A stretch of 64,000 nucleotides of DNA. Source: Lentinula raphanica. Lineage: Eukaryota > Basidiomycota > Agaricomycetes > Agaricales > Omphalotaceae. This document shows, one piece after another, positions 12,740-24,873 of the stretch (within the stretch, counting starts at the first letter, position 1; every line of letters begins with the position of its first letter). The notes below the pieces were generated by a model, which searched no databases, was not told the DNA's origin, and saw only the letters and a list, made by a program, of their open reading frames with translations. The stretch covers positions 1,674,001 through 1,738,000 of the forward strand of contig JANVFP010000001.1 of the NCBI GenBank assembly GCA_027919835.1, read 5' to 3'. The translations under genes and the position numbers were made by a program.

Positions 12740-13330
12740 CTTAGGTCGTTTCCTATTTAGTGCAGCGCCTGTTCTTACATTCCGTCCAAATATCCGGCGT
12801 CAAAGATCACGCCTGCGAGTTAAGGCGCAAGATCTTGTGTCATCACCGTAATCAGCGGCCCGAGAATGTTCGCGTCTATCTACGGGATACTCCTGGGGGT
12901 CGGATCAGCACCTGGATGAGTCTGAGCAGAAGAGGAAGCATTCACGGCTCTCGGTAGCGAGTTCTGCAGAGCAATAGGTCGACAGGGATGACTGGTATCT
13001 CTCTGCAGGTACTTCCTGTATCGTGCAGTGAAGGCAAGAATATTGTGACCGCTTCGCGAAGAGGTTCAGACTACACCACAGCACGTACTCCTCCATACAA
13101 AGCCTCATTCAAGTCTCTGCCTTCTATCCTTACCCAATACACCATCACCAGCGATACTCTATCTGGACATCGTACTGAGCCCACAATTGACATCCTGAGT
13201 GAAGAAAATAACCTGAGGCACCTGCAATTCAACATATCGAATCAGAATATCACTGTCCTTGGTCTCCGTTCCACGCCACCCAGCGAAGCAGTGGAAACGG
13301 GTCATATACTGGGAGTGGAACATGAGCTGG
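12740..13330 (+). pseudogene. Decayed copy C of the same Ser/Thr/Pro-rich gene (partial)
   Basis: The open segment 12988-13509 contains SRRGSDYTTARTPPYKASF and FKSLPSILTQYT, the best-preserved version of a block also present in copies A (near 11280-11370) and B (near 12340-12430). It passes without an obvious break into sequence that begins copy D. Downstream residues are Gly/His/Leu-rich and look out of frame. The function of the parent gene is unknown. Confidence 0.5.
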
Positions 13331-13499
13331 GACATACACACCAAGTGGGACTTACACCGGGACTAATACTGCCAACGAAACTGGGCAAGGCACATATACC
13401 GGTTCTCCCTCATATGAGTCTTTACCGTCTTCATTCAGCCCAGCAGCAGGATCTTCCTCTCTACAATCATCCTATCCACCTCCATCGAACGATCCCAGA

Positions 13500-15030
13500 T
13501 TCAGGTTGAGTCACACAACGGAGAGGACGGAAGGAACCGAGTATCTCCCCGTGTCAGGTGTTTCTTATGCGACGACTGTCACTGCAGGTCAAGATCTGCT
13601 TTTTTATCCTCTGGCGCGAACCGACACAGTCGGTCATTTACAAAGCCAAGTGATCTGCCTTTCCCCCGGACGAGCGAATCAACTTTTGATTGGCTTGTCT
13701 TGTTCGAGTCCGGTTCTAGTTCACGCTCTCCCTCACCAACAAAAAGCACTTTTACGACACTTACAACCTCGCCACCTGACAGACCTTTTACTGCAACTGG
13801 AACGTTCTATACGCCCACTTCCAATACCCAGAGCACGTTCAAGCAAACTACTCTTTCTCCTTCTACTTTCACCACAACTCAAACTGGTACTGGTACGTTC
13901 ACAGGTATCACAGGAAGTTCTCGGGATACCCAGACCGCTCCTACCTCTACGCTTCGCCGCCCGGGTTTCGGTGGGGATGAAGACGGAGGGTCATTTGGGC
14001 TCAGTCGTAGAGCCAGCGGAAAAAGAGCTAGAGGTGAATCCTCTGTGGCAAGCGAAGGAGAACGTATAAGCAATGGAAGCAATGGTGGTAGCAACATCGA
14101 TATCAGAGAACTAGGCAAATTCTTGGGCGTCAATGGAACGAAGACAGTGAGTTCTTTGGTACTCGCTCATATTTCTTTTTCTCACAACTTCCGTTGAACC
14201 ATAGCCGCTTCACACTACCTCAATGTTCATGCAGAACCCCCTTATCGTTGGCAACGGTGTCAAGGCACACTCTTCTATTGTTCTGGTCAGCTCCTACGAC
14301 TCCGCCTCGTATACAGGCCGTGGATCTTGTCAACTGCTCCGGGGGTCAAGAGTCAGCTCAACTTCAGTCATCCTAGAGAGAGAGACGACGTAGGTGCTAT
14401 AGCAGCAAGAGAACAAGACCCGCTTCCTCAAAGTGCAGTCGAAATTGGACTAATAGAAACACTGGTGCCTTTCTGGATGGTTTACAGAGATGGTGTAGAG
14501 AGACTGGCCTGTGACAGACATTTTGGCGCAGCTGTTGGGATGGATCTAAAGGACCTGGTAGGCTCTGTTTTCGAGGAATAGTCTATCATTCACTAATCTG
14601 TCTTACGAGGAGGCGATTAATACCCCCTCTACAGCTTCACTCTCCCGTGCCCCATCCCTTACGCCCTCTGTTGCTCCTTTATTCTCTTCCCTCACTCGAA
14701 CGATCACTCGACATTCGGGTTCTCCTACTGGCTCTATTCGTACCATCATGTCGATGGACTCCAGCTCGAGTGTTTCTTCGACGGCTAGCAGCGGAACCGG
14801 GAGTCGTTCTAGCATATACTGGGACTGAGCTCGTACGCCCGCGTACTCTACTGCAGAACTACTGCAGAATTTTGTCCCAGAGAGCTTGAGACAATCCTCT
14901 GCGAAGACGAAGGCATCTTCCATCCATCTTATTGAATCAGAGGAGTCGCGTTCTGCACCTCCTTCCGCCCCACCTAGTGAAGCTCCAAGGTTCCGTCCAT
15001 TGTCTCTTCCTCGCCCGCTTCCCTTCCTCC
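13500..15030 (+). pseudogene. Best-preserved copy D of the Ser/Thr/Pro-rich gene
   Basis: The frame at 13700-14197 encodes a Ser/Thr-rich stretch (GTGTFTGITGSS) followed by STLRRPGFGGDEDGGSFGLS, ERISNGSNGGSNIDIRELGK and FLGVNGTKT. A GT-AG intron probably begins after GGAACGAAGACA and ends before the homologous 14200 block. The frame 14327-14581 contains EIGLIETLVPFWMVYRDGVE. After another probable intron come TITRHSGSPTGSIRTI and SSSSVSSTASSGTGS, then SIHLIESEESRSAPPSAPP near 14920-14980. Comparison with copy A shows the same block order, which defines the parent gene. It may be a low-complexity regulatory or structural protein; no known domain was recognised, and stops between blocks make this copy doubtful as a functional gene. 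Confidence 0.5.
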
Positions 15031-15919
15031 TCCCACATCTCCTGCACCTCCCTCTGTAACCGAAAGTTCTGTCTCTTCTCCTTCTTCAGTAACTTCACTT
15101 GGCCCTTCAGGAATCCTTTTGCGTTCAGAGCTTCTGGAATGGATTTATTTGAGTCCGATCTTCCTCTACCTCCGTCTACGGCTACGGCACTGAGTATCAG
15201 TGTGCCCGCTCCATCCAGTGTACGGCGGTCAAAAGCGTCCAGTCTATCACCCACTCTGCCTTCTACAACCCTTCCTACAATCGTCCTACGAGTTCTTTGC
15301 CATTTCCTCTCAGTCCTCAGCCTTGGGCTACAGAGACCAATATATCATATGGTCAACCAGTGCCACTAGCTCTGCATTGATCCAAGATCTTGACATCTCT
15401 CTCGAAACTTTGTTCTTACAACCGTGTGGATCATGGTCCTCCAGGGATGAGCCCCTTCACCTTCCTTCCTAGCACTTTCGCCTATCCCTCCTCTTCCTCC
15501 CACAGACGAAAGTAGCTCTGTTCGCACACTGAGTAGGTTGGTCTTCTCCGAAACCAGCGTTGGAAGTAGTAGCTTGGGCAGTCTTTGAACATTAGGCCGG
15601 ACTCCATCAATGATCAGCAGCTCTGCTGTATCAACGAAGACCTTTATGACTTCTCCCCGAATCGGAATCTGACTTTTGGAGCATGAGGACCATACTCTTT
15701 CTATCCCTGAAAGTCAGATTTCCACAGAGCCAAGCTTATCATCCACAACACAACGACCACACGGACGATCTCGAGACGACGACGCGTTCCTCGACGACCG
15801 ATTCAACTCGAAGGGCTTCAAGAATTGTGAATCTTCTTTGTTATCTCTATTCCTTGTTAACGACTGACATTCCTCTTCCTAGCCGTGGATTAGCCTCCGC
15901 GTGGTGATGCGCCGTCCCA
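15030..15919. other. Low-complexity sequence, no confident gene
   Basis: Ser/Pro-rich frames continue in short pieces (for example RSKASSLSPTLPSTT near 15230 and TTTRSSTTDSTRRASR near 15780), and a GTTAACGACTGACATTCCTC segment near 15858 resembles a branch point and acceptor of a short intron. No frame can be followed for more than about 70 codons. This is probably further debris of the upstream duplicated gene. Confidence 0.4.
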
Positions 15920-16150
15920 ATGATCAACTCTCTATTCTATGCTACAGCCTCAAGCTCCTTCTCCGGAAGGGTTTTTCCTCATGACCTTACAGCTGATATC
16001 TATAGATTGGCAAATGAGCTTCGACGTCATGTTATGACCAAAACAGAGCGGAAGAAAATAGAGCTTGGAGATCCTTTGCAAGACTTGCGTGAAGAACTTA
16101 TGGGTCATCACCCTATTTCTGGTCAGGAGCCATCCCAACAGACTCGGTAA
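15920..16150 (+). CDS. Possible exon of an unidentified protein
   Basis: An open frame contains DIYRLANELRRHVMTKTERK followed by KIELGDPLQDLREELMGHHP, a mixed amphipathic helical sequence unlike the low-complexity surroundings, and it therefore looks like genuine coding sequence. It may be the last exon of the decayed copy D gene or of a separate gene. No start codon context or domain was recognised. Downstream, to 16600, no convincing continuation is seen. Confidence 0.35.
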   Translation: MINSLFYATASSSFSGRVFPHDLTADIYRLANELRRHVMTKTERKKIELGDPLQDLREELMGHHPISGQEPSQQTR

Positions 16151-16596
16151 CAGCTATATCAGCGATATCCACGTTACCCACAATATCCACATCATCCCCA
16201 GTCTCCGCAACAACCTGCACTTCATTACGCTGAAGAGGGGGTCGAAAGTAGTTGAGCTACGAGTGTCGATGAAAATCGAAGTATACTCATAGCACCTCCC
16301 TCCTTGAATAGAACACGCAGTTCCGCCAGTAGTGTGTCTTTCTTGTTGGTTGCTGTACCCTTCGCCCCAATCTGATTCTCCTGTTTTTTGGGGACCCTGT
16401 GCCTCAACAACAGGCTCCAGTCCTCGAAGCAGTAACCATCTCCATCTTTTTCCTTGATTTCAAGTGCAGAAAGTCGAAGTATATCCCTGATCGAACTCCC
16501 TCCTCCATGTGTTGGGCTGCGTTAGCACAGGCACCTATCTTAGCACGACACCCTTCCCAAGCAGATGGACTTCTACGTTCGCGTTCACGTTCTATA

Positions 16597-16755
16597 CTCT
16601 CTCATTCATGCTCAGCAGATTTCTGTCTCCGCGCTTCATAGCAGATCCGCCTCATTTCACGTTAACGTTCGCCCCCAATACCCTCTCATTCACCCCCAAG
16701 ATCTCTGTCTCCGCGCTCCGTAGCAGATTCGCCTCATCTCGACACCCACGCCTTC
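16597..16755 (+). repeat. Imperfect direct duplication of about 85 bp
   Basis: Two adjacent units share CTCTCATTCA, then (A/G)AT(T/C)TCTGTCTCCGCGCT, then TAGCAGAT(C/T)CGCCTCAT. The first starts near 16597 and the second near 16683. No coding role is supported. Confidence 0.7.
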
Positions 16756-17239
16756 GACTGTGAACCAACGCCGCACCAGTGCAACCTCAAGTGAGACAGT
16801 TTTTCTTCAATTAGATCAATCTTTCTGACTTCCCGACATCTATAGTCATGTTGTCTGTCCTCAGCTTGTACATCTTTGCTTGTCCCCTTTTCCCCGATAC
16901 AAAACCTGTACCTTCCAGCTTTCCCACAGCTACATCCTCAGCTACATTCTCAGCTACATCGACTACATTTACAGCTTATCCTTGCTACTACCTCTACACC
17001 TACACACCTACATTATTGAGTTGACTCAATCTTTATCTCTGTCCAACTATGATTACCTGGAACTGAAGTACCAGTGGATTACCCAGAGGTCAGCAAATAA
17101 CCTTGAAGACTGGCAGGGCCTGAGCCTCTGAGGCCAGCTTTTAGCTTTTAGACGCCGTCAAGGTAATCAACACGTGACCGGATATTTAAGTTCAAGAAGC
17201 TCGACCACATCTGGCATTCGCGCGTTCTTCTTTTCCCCC
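16756..17239. other. Spacer upstream of the DUF6532-like gene
   Basis: No gene is seen. Short tandem words built on CAGCTACAT(C/T) repeat at 16930-16965. The last 100 bp before the start codon contain CACGTGACCGG, GATATTTAAG and a pyrimidine-rich stretch that could serve as promoter and leader; this is inference. Confidence 0.35.
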
Positions 17240-19798
17240 ATGGCTAAGCGTAAAAACTCCAAGTCGCATACTATCGACGACAATCATGATACCAAACGAA
17301 AGAAGGACAAAGATACGAGAGACAAAGACTTAGCCATAGAAGGTGACGACTCTCTCCAGGACTCTACTTTGAAGGCGAAGGCTCAGCCTCCTAAAGTTAC
17401 GAATCCGAGATCTTCGACTACAAGATCTTCGACTAAAAGATCATCAGCCTCAAAAGCTTCGAACTCAAAAGCTTCGAGCTCCAAGGCTTCGAGCTCCAAG
17501 GCTTCAACCTCCAAGGCTTCGAGCTCCAAGGCTTCGAGCTCCAAGGCTTCGAGCTCCAAGGCTTCGACCTCCAAGGCTTCGACCTCCAAGGCTTCGACCT
17601 CCAAGGCTTCGACCTCCAAGGAGCCAACTAAGAGTTCGAAGTCTTCAACTTCCAAGAGCTCGAAGTCGAAGTCTTCGAAGAAGGAGACCAAGACAAAGAA
17701 GGGGAGCTCTGCTGCGTCTAAATCCTCAGAGAAAAAACCTACGAAAGACTCCCAAGGAAACTATCTGACTACTCTCAATACCGTTGCTCCTCCGAAGGAA
17801 GCTGCTCAAGCGTTTGGAGGTAAAACTTCTTCGATAGCTAGTGACGTTACTGAGATGTCCTACTTCGCCAGCTATCGTTCTCAACGAAGATGAACGCAAT
17901 GCTGACTTGGGCGATGAGGTGCTTGAATTATATGATTCCGGTAAGAATTTTCTACATTTCGGCCTTTGGCCTTAAGTATAGTCGCTTCACAAACTTGCAG
18001 AAGATGAGAAGAACAAGCTCAAAGCTGGAAGCGATCAAGACGAAGACATGAATTCAGAAGAAGAGAGCTCCGATGAAGATATGGACGCAGAGACAAGCTC
18101 TGATAATAACGTATGTTTTCTTCTAGTGGGAAGAACTTCGATTGCTAACCGTTCTACTCCGTTTTCAGATGATAGTCAAAGATGTTACCCAGCACAAGAA
18201 GACCAAGAAGAGCAAGAAGAACAAGAAGAAAGGGAAGTCCACGAAGATACTCGAATCCCAGTTTGAGAACGTCGAACTCGCACGACTGGGCAAAAGTAGT
18301 GTACGCCTGTCTATCTGTATCAACGATATGTGGCCAAAGGAAGAAGAACCCGATCTGGATCTATTCACCGAAGAGCTCGTAAAGACGAAGAACGATGAAG
18401 TACTCCAAAGCTTGAAAAAAATCACCTCCTCTCCCAATCCTCAGGATGTCAAGATTCTTCTCAGATTTGTACGTGTCTTCGCTCTCTTCCACTCAGGTTA
18501 TGCTAGGCTAAAATACCAGTTGTCAGATGAACTACGGCTCCTCTCAGGTTCGTTCCGACATCGGGAAAATCACTCGCATTCTAGTAGCACAATACTATCA
18601 GCTCTCAGTATCTAGGGGAGAAGAAGCGCAAGAAGAAGTGGTATTAGCCTTCCTCCACTTTGTTTGTTAGACGTTGAGTAGTCATGCTCATCTCAACCTT
18701 CTGTAGGCTGACAAAGTCAAGTGGCTGCTGAAGAAGAAGAAATATCATCAGCAAGTAGATTTAAAGGTACGAACACCTTCTTTCATTTTCTTAGGCATTT
18801 CTTATAGCATCTAAGCAGAACCGTACATACGAAGGGGCTCCTTTTTCTTCTCCTTTAATCGGAAAGATACTGCGCGCCTATTTCGTGGACTCTCCTTCTT
18901 ACCAAGACGTGTTTCTCATCAAGTACATGAAGAGGAAAAGGATCGTACCCTTACGATTGGTTGTAATGATAACTACGTTGGTAAGCTTTATGATTTTTCT
19001 TCGAAGTTCTGGACTCAAGTTGTCTTATAGATAGAGCATGCGATCTTGGAATGGAACGGTGGTTATAAGGTGAAGATCCAATTAAGTCGTGGCAATACTG
19101 AAGATCGGTAAGTTCCATTGATATAGTCCAATGTTTTGAAGCTCAGATTAGGCTAGATATAACGAATTGTGGAGGACTGTGGAGCTTACGAAGGAGAATG
19201 CTCAGACTTATATAGAAGATCTCGGTTCAGACTTATTTGAAGAGATGATGTACGTGCTACTGCTGCTTCTAACAGATTCATCTAACACTCAATATTCTTC
19301 TTCAGGTCCAACCAAGTAGAAGACGACCTGATCCCTGTGTACGACTACAAAGCTATCGAAGCTCAAGCTCAAGCGAAAAGAGCAGAACGAGCAGAACGTC
19401 AAAGGCTCAAAGCCTTACAAGATCAAGAGAGCGACTCAAGTGACTCGAGCGAAGGTAGCGACAGGAGCGGGAGCGGGAGTGGGAGCGGGAGCGGGAGTGG
19501 GAGTGGGAGCGGGAGTGGGAGCGAGAGTGAGAGCGAGAACAAGAGCAAAGACAAGAAGGACAACGACAACGACGACATCGACAACGACGACATCGACAAC
19601 GACGACATCGACAACAACAACAACAACGGGAGCGCTGACAAAGGGAACGACTATATAGGTATCGACGGATACCCCATCAATGTCGATAAAGCCAGTTCCA
19701 ACAAGGGCTCTGATGAGGGTGATGAGTATAAGAGGAGAGCTGAGGTCCAGGGTAGCTACGATAGCAAAGGAAAAGCCCCCGTAGGCAGAGGGGATTGA
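17240..19798 (+). CDS. DUF6532-like protein with long low-complexity regions, ten exons
   Basis: Exons read by eye are 17240-17819, 17872-17940, 18001-18110, 18169-18468, 18548-18661, 18707-18766, 18819-18980, 19031-19107, 19157-19249 and 19306-19798; every intron is GT-AG and the frame is continuous. The N-terminus is basic (MAKRKNSK) and leads into an Ala/Ser/Lys repeat. After an acidic stretch and a Lys-rich block comes the conserved region: FVRSDIGKITRILVAQYYQL, then SRGEEAQEEVVLAFLHF, PFSSPLIGKILRAYF, VPLRLVVMITTLIEHAILEW, NELWRTVEL. This order resembles the DUF6532 domain common in agaricomycetes, whose role is unknown. The C-terminus is acidic, with a GS run and DIDNDD repeats. The basic N-terminus suggests a nuclear protein, but this is inference. 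The first ATG in good context was taken as start. Confidence 0.75.
17446..17625 (+). repeat. 15-bp coding minisatellite (SKASS repeat)
   Basis: About twelve copies of a 15-bp unit of the type TCGAGCTCCAAGGCT or TCGACCTCCAAGGCT encode SKASS/SKAST repeats inside exon 1 of the DUF6532-like gene. The copies fall into two runs of almost identical units, the sign of recent slippage or unequal exchange. Confidence 0.9.
19437..19625 (+). repeat. Coding GGGAG(C/T) and 15-bp GACGACATCGACAAC repeats
   Basis: In the last exon of the DUF6532-like gene a six-base GGGAG(C/T) repeat encodes a Gly-Ser run, followed by an acidic region in which GACGACATCGACAAC occurs three times and encodes DDIDN units. Both stay in frame, so length changes would alter only the acidic tail. 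Confidence 0.88.
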
Positions 19799-20927
19799 GG
19801 ACACTTTCAAATCGATATTGCTATGTTTCGTGCGGTTTATGTATATACCAATGATAGCCCACGTCAATAATGTCTATAACATCTTTCGGATTACCTGAGA
19901 CCCCAATTGATTTTGAGTATTCAAAGGAAAGTAGACAATGGCTTCCGAGAACTATGAAATACCCCCAGGATACCTGAAATACCCCCAGGATACCTGATAG
20001 GATGACCAGCTGCTTCCAAGAGCTTTGACCTTGACTGAAAGTGACCTGGAATTTCTGACGCAGATCAAGAGCACCTAGAACTCAGAATGAGTACTCCTCA
20101 GATGTAAAGGAAAGTCTTAGAGTATACCTGAATATCTTAGCAGTGATAATTTGAGAACTCTAAATTCTATAGAGTAACAATAAGACGCCTTAGAGAAGAT
20201 TGAAAATGTGAGAAGTATATTGAAATAGTGAGAAGTATATTGAAAGATAGTCATGATAGCTTGATGGACACTGAAAGATGCTGAAAGATTCTGAAAGACG
20301 CCCAAAGACGCCCAAAGACGCCCAAAGACACTTGACAACACTTCAAAAAAGCTGAAGCTTACTGACAGTTACCCCCACTCAGCTCAAATTCTTACATAGT
20401 AACAGAAAAGCAACAGAAAAGCAACTCCAATAGCCCAAAAGTAACTATTGTTTACTCAGGGCTTGTGAAAGTATCTCAGAAGATTTCAAAGTGCAATAGA
20501 TAGACTCAAACTAATTAATAGATAATGAAGATTGATGAACAGAAGCTGGAAGCTCACATAAGGTAATATGGATTACCTTCAGATCTCTAGAAACAAACTA
20601 GGGATACCTTTTAGAAAGCTGAGAGTGAAAAAAAATGTCCTTAGAGTTTTATTTTTTTACTTGTGATAACACTGTAGTACCTCAAACTACCTCAAAGCTC
20701 TTGAGGATACTGAAAACAACTATGTAATGTTTTGGGAGTAACCAAATTTACTTGAAACATGCCCTCGGGTTGAAATAAAGTGAGTACAAATCTCTTTTAA
20801 TTGGCTGAGGCTCTTGAAGAATAGGGGGGTATCTTTAAAAGCTCTCAGGGCTTTAGGTAGCCTAGAGGGCCTAGGTAGCTTGAGAGTACCATACAGTGGC
20901 TGAAAGAAGGGTATATTTTTCCTGATG
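19799..20927. other. AT-rich spacer; its right end resembles a family C small element
   Basis: No gene is seen. Short tandem repeats are visible: GAAATACCCCCAGGATACCT twice near 19965-19995, and GACGCCCAAA three times near 20295-20330. The right end (20820-20927) resembles the right arm of the small elements at 22669 and 24602: it contains AGGGGGGTATCT, a CCTAGG word and ends TTTTTCCTGATG. The matching left arm was not found, so this may be a truncated copy. Confidence 0.45.
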
Positions 20928-22263
20928 TATTATACTTAACACACTTAACAATGAAAAAACTCGGAATAATAGTAATGTATATCATACTCAACACACTCAA
21001 CAATGAAAAACCTCAAAATAGTGTTCATGTGTATTATACTTAACACACTTAACACACTTAACAATGAAAAAACTCGGAATAGTAGTAATGTATATTATAC
21101 TAAACACACTCAACAATGACAACCTCGAAACAGTGTTCATGTGTATTATACTTAGCATACTCAACACACTTAACAATGAAAAAACTCAGAACAGTGCTCA
21201 TGTGTGTTACACTGAACACACTTCATCAATCAATATAACATACTTAACAATCAAAAAATCGGAGTAGTGTTATCACACATTATACTTAACACACTTCATC
21301 AGTAAGTATAACATACCTTCAATAGGACATTGTTATACTATAACACACTTATAACAACGAGTTTTGGGCGCTTATTTGGTGTTTTTCAGTCGAAATTCAT
21401 TAATAGCACACTCAATAATTTTTGTTATGTGTGTTAAGTATAATACACATGAACACTGTTTTGAAGTTTTTCATTGTTGAGTGTGTTGAGTATAATATAC
21501 ATTACTACTATTCCAAGTTTTTTCATTGTTAAGTGTGTTAAGTATAATAAGCATTGAGTGTGCTGAATATATTGAATGATATAAGCCATTTTGAGTGTCT
21601 GAGTATACTAGGGGTGCTAAAAATAGCATGTACATCATATATACTCAATGTATAGAGGATCTGGTATGATTTGGTGTGATAAATTTTTTTACACTTGTCG
21701 TGTATTTTTTTTTATTTTGCGTTTTCAGAGCCAATGAGGTGACCCTGAATTTTTTGACTATTTTTTCAGATTTTTTCAGATTTTTTGCTACCTGATGAGA
21801 TCAAGTTCTATTTTTGGACCAATTTCCTTTTTAGGCAATTTTGATGTGCCTGAGGTAGCCAGTACCTCACTCTAGCTTCTTTTGGATTCATCTGTGATTT
21901 TTAGCATCCCAAAATCACTGATGTCATAACATCCATTTTTCTATTCAAAAATACCATAACCCAAAAAGGAAATCAATGACATAATGATGTAACCCTAATT
22001 TACCTGATTTCATGATTGTCGTAAACGTAGTCACTTTGCAAAGTGCAGCATAGCTTCGCGAAGTAGATTTATTATAATATACCTATTAAATAATAAAAGA
22101 ATTATTAAATATTAATAAATATACTAAATAGCCAAGCACCCCCCGGAGCCCTACTGACCTGCCCAAAAGGGTTTTTTGAGCTTCGAGAGCCACTCGGGTT
22201 ACTTCGCGAAGTAATCTTGGAGACTTATTGGACTACTTCACAAAGCTCCTACAGCTACGGGTG
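20928..22263. mobile_element. Truncated long-inverted-repeat (foldback) element, family 1
   Basis: The right end is CTACAGCTACGGGTG, preceded by palindromic CTTCGCGAAGT words, exactly as in the complete family member at 41531-44584. Inside, repeating units of about 52 bp built on TAACACACTTAACAATGAAA run in one orientation before 21360 and in reverse complement after 21420, meeting at the conserved core GTTTTGGGCGCTTATTTGG. The left terminal part is missing; the sequence there abuts a family C right end, so the left arm was probably lost by deletion or a later insertion. It encodes no protein. Confidence 0.75.
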
Positions 22264-22668
22264 CAATTTGAACGGTTTTCAGATTTTCTTGATGATATAT
22301 GTTATCACTTAAGCGATCTACTCTTACTGACATTATCTTATAGGATACTCGGACAGCTACTGGAAGCTCCTCAAAGATACCTAGCTCCCATGTGGCACAT
22401 CTCAGTACATTACCCAAAACTAGTGAACTTGCATCTTGCTCCAAAAAGCTGTTCATCTCTGATGCAAGAGAGTCCACGGCTACTCAGGATTGTGCGCCTT
22501 CTGTTTCGCAAAAACGTGATTGTTCCGTCAGTGCAATCAATCCTGACAGATGATTTTTATACTGATTATATGTATTACGGTTAGAACTCTACTGCCAATC
22601 CAACTACACCACCCCGCTCCAAACAAGCTAAGACAGCATCTATCTATCGTTCACCCGACTCTCAAAAA

Positions 22669-22893
22669 CATCAGGAAAAGTACCCTTGACCTAGGTAACC
22701 CAGAGATACCCCCCAAAACCTAGGCTCTCCCAAAGCACCCAAAGAAATCTGAGGCAAACTCAGGCTTGCCCAGGCTTTTCCAGGCAAACTCAGGCTTGCT
22801 CAGGCTTTTTCAGGCAAATTCAAAGTTTTTAAACTGCTGAGGTTTTGGGGGGTATCTCTAGGCAGCCTAGGCACCAGGTCAGTTTTGCTGATG
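22669..22893. mobile_element. Small inverted-repeat element (family C copy 1), 225 bp
   Basis: The ends are CATCAGGAAAAG... and ...TTTTGCTGATG, with inner matching arms AGAGATACCCCCCAAAACCT on the left and the complement on the right. AA dinucleotides flank both sides, consistent with a 2-bp target duplication. The middle holds three copies of a roughly 30-bp unit around CAGGCAAACTCAGGCTTG. The element lies in the 5' part of the AT-rich pseudogene. Confidence 0.75.
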
Positions 22894-24601
22894 AACTCTC
22901 TCATGCCTTACTCTTGGGTGGTCTACCTACTCAATCACAAAGTAAGCACGCCATCATTATATATCAATGTGTCAATTATTCACAAAAGTATAGAGTCTAC
23001 TAGTACTGTCATAGTCGTCCGCATTGTTCCTGTCCCAGTGTTTGTGTTCCCTGATCTCATCAATGCCATGGGCAATACTTCCCGTGCATTCGATCCTGAT
23101 TCATCAGAGTTCTTGAGCTACCTCGCTACTCTTGAAATCTATACTTCGCAGACTCTGGGACGCGGCGCTATGAAGACTTGTGTTGCTGGGAAGTTGACAA
23201 TCCTTCAAGGTAGCCAAGCAAACAACACCTATTCTGGACCCCAAGGCGTTGTTGCTGTTAAGCGACCATTTACAGCTGAAAATGCTCACTGGCTCACCAG
23301 ATTCCCTTCTGCTACCGAGAAGACAAAATGTCAAATGGAGTAAGTAAATATGGAGTTATCATGCTAACTTGAAGAAACTTAACTTGGTAATTTAATTTTA
23401 GAAATGCACAAGAGGCATTGCAGCAATATCTTGCTTCCATTAAACTCAACCTATCTTCTTTCCGCAATGATGATCAGTTCAATCACACTAGTATGCTCAA
23501 ATTACTATTCAATGCTCAAAAGATCAAAGCTGAAATTCAAGAGCTGGATCACCTTAGAGAAAATTTTTTCTTTTCCCAATCTTCTTTTGACACTACTGGG
23601 AATCTAGCAAAATTTACAGAGATTCATGATCAGCAAAATGCTTTAACAGATATCATTGTTACTCATCCCCTATCACCAGAAACAGTAACCAGTGTTTCAC
23701 CTGATCAAAGTCCTACTTTATTTGCTTACATTGATAGACTTAATATTGCATTAACTACTTTTTCTGGATTAATGGGATATGCATATGCTACACAGTTATC
23801 AGAACACTATATCCGGTGGCAACAATGTCGTTATATTCTCATTTTGCATGACTTTCTTGTTTATGGTCTCCCAAATCTTATTCAGATTTTAGCAAAAACT
23901 CAATTACTAAATCCAAAAGCACTTGAAGCATATGGTGACCTTGGTCACTTGTTCAATGATATTTCTATTCATGTTCTTGCTTTTGAAAATGTTTACAAAC
24001 AGAGTGTTGAAGCAAAGTCTTGGTCAAAGAGTAGGTCAAAGAAGAAGCCACGACTAGATAATGAACAGTCATCAGATGCCTTTCCAAATAGTAATCTTGT
24101 TACTGCATCTGATCCTTCAGATTTCTCCTCTACTTTTTCTATAGATATGTTGTGATATTTTGTCTTCACTGCTGAGACTTACAAGCTTCCATTTGCTGAA
24201 AAAGGCCAAAAATCCTCTATATCAATACCATACTCATGGTCAAGAGAACAGCTCCGATCTGTACAGGAAATGTTTCAAGAAGTTATTTTGACTCATTTTG
24301 TTCTACCTCATCTTCGCTTTTTGAACAAGGGTCAGACTAGTGGAACTAAAAATGATATAGATTTGATGAATTCTTTCATAGTTCAGGGAACTCTCATACG
24401 CACTCTGGTTGAGTTCCTTGGTAATGAGTCTATTTGTGCTTCACTTTCTATATCATCTATCCTCAGGCTTGGAAACAGTTGTGTATCAGTGTTTCATAAA
24501 GGCAAAAGTATGAGCTATCCGTGCTAAACCTGATCAATCTGTTGCACATGTCCGAAACTGGTTAGAAGAAAATGTCCATCATGACTATTTCATTTATGCA
24601 C

Positions 24602-24873
24602 CATCAGGAAAAATATTCTCATCTCTAGAGTCCCCAGAGATACCCCCCAATTTCTAGGTACTTTCAGAGCACCTAGAGTATCTGAGTTCTTTGAGACTTC
24701 TAAAAGTTCTCTGGGTGCTTTCAGGTGCTTTCAGATGCTTTCAGATGCTTTCAGGATCTTTCAGGATCTCTAGGATGTTTTTTGATCTTTAAAAGCTCAC
24801 AAAAATCTCTGGGCAGCCTAGGAATTGGGGGGTATCTCTGGGAACTCTAGAGATGAAAATATTTTTCCTGATG
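24602..24873. mobile_element. Small inverted-repeat element (family C copy 2), 272 bp
   Basis: Nearly perfect arms of about 58 bp begin CATCAGGAAAAATATTCTCA and contain CAGAGATACCCCCCAATT. An AC dinucleotide precedes the left end and follows the right end. Removing the element and one AC restores the reading frame of the pseudogene it interrupts, which fixes the borders. The loop holds short repeats of CTTTCAG(A/G)TG. It encodes nothing and resembles a MITE of an unidentified family with 2-bp duplications. Confidence 0.88.

Noticed and set aside
17383..17691. Antisense open frame of EVEALE repeats
   Set aside because: It is the shadow of the SKASS repeat in the DUF6532-like gene, which has splice-supported exons on the plus strand.
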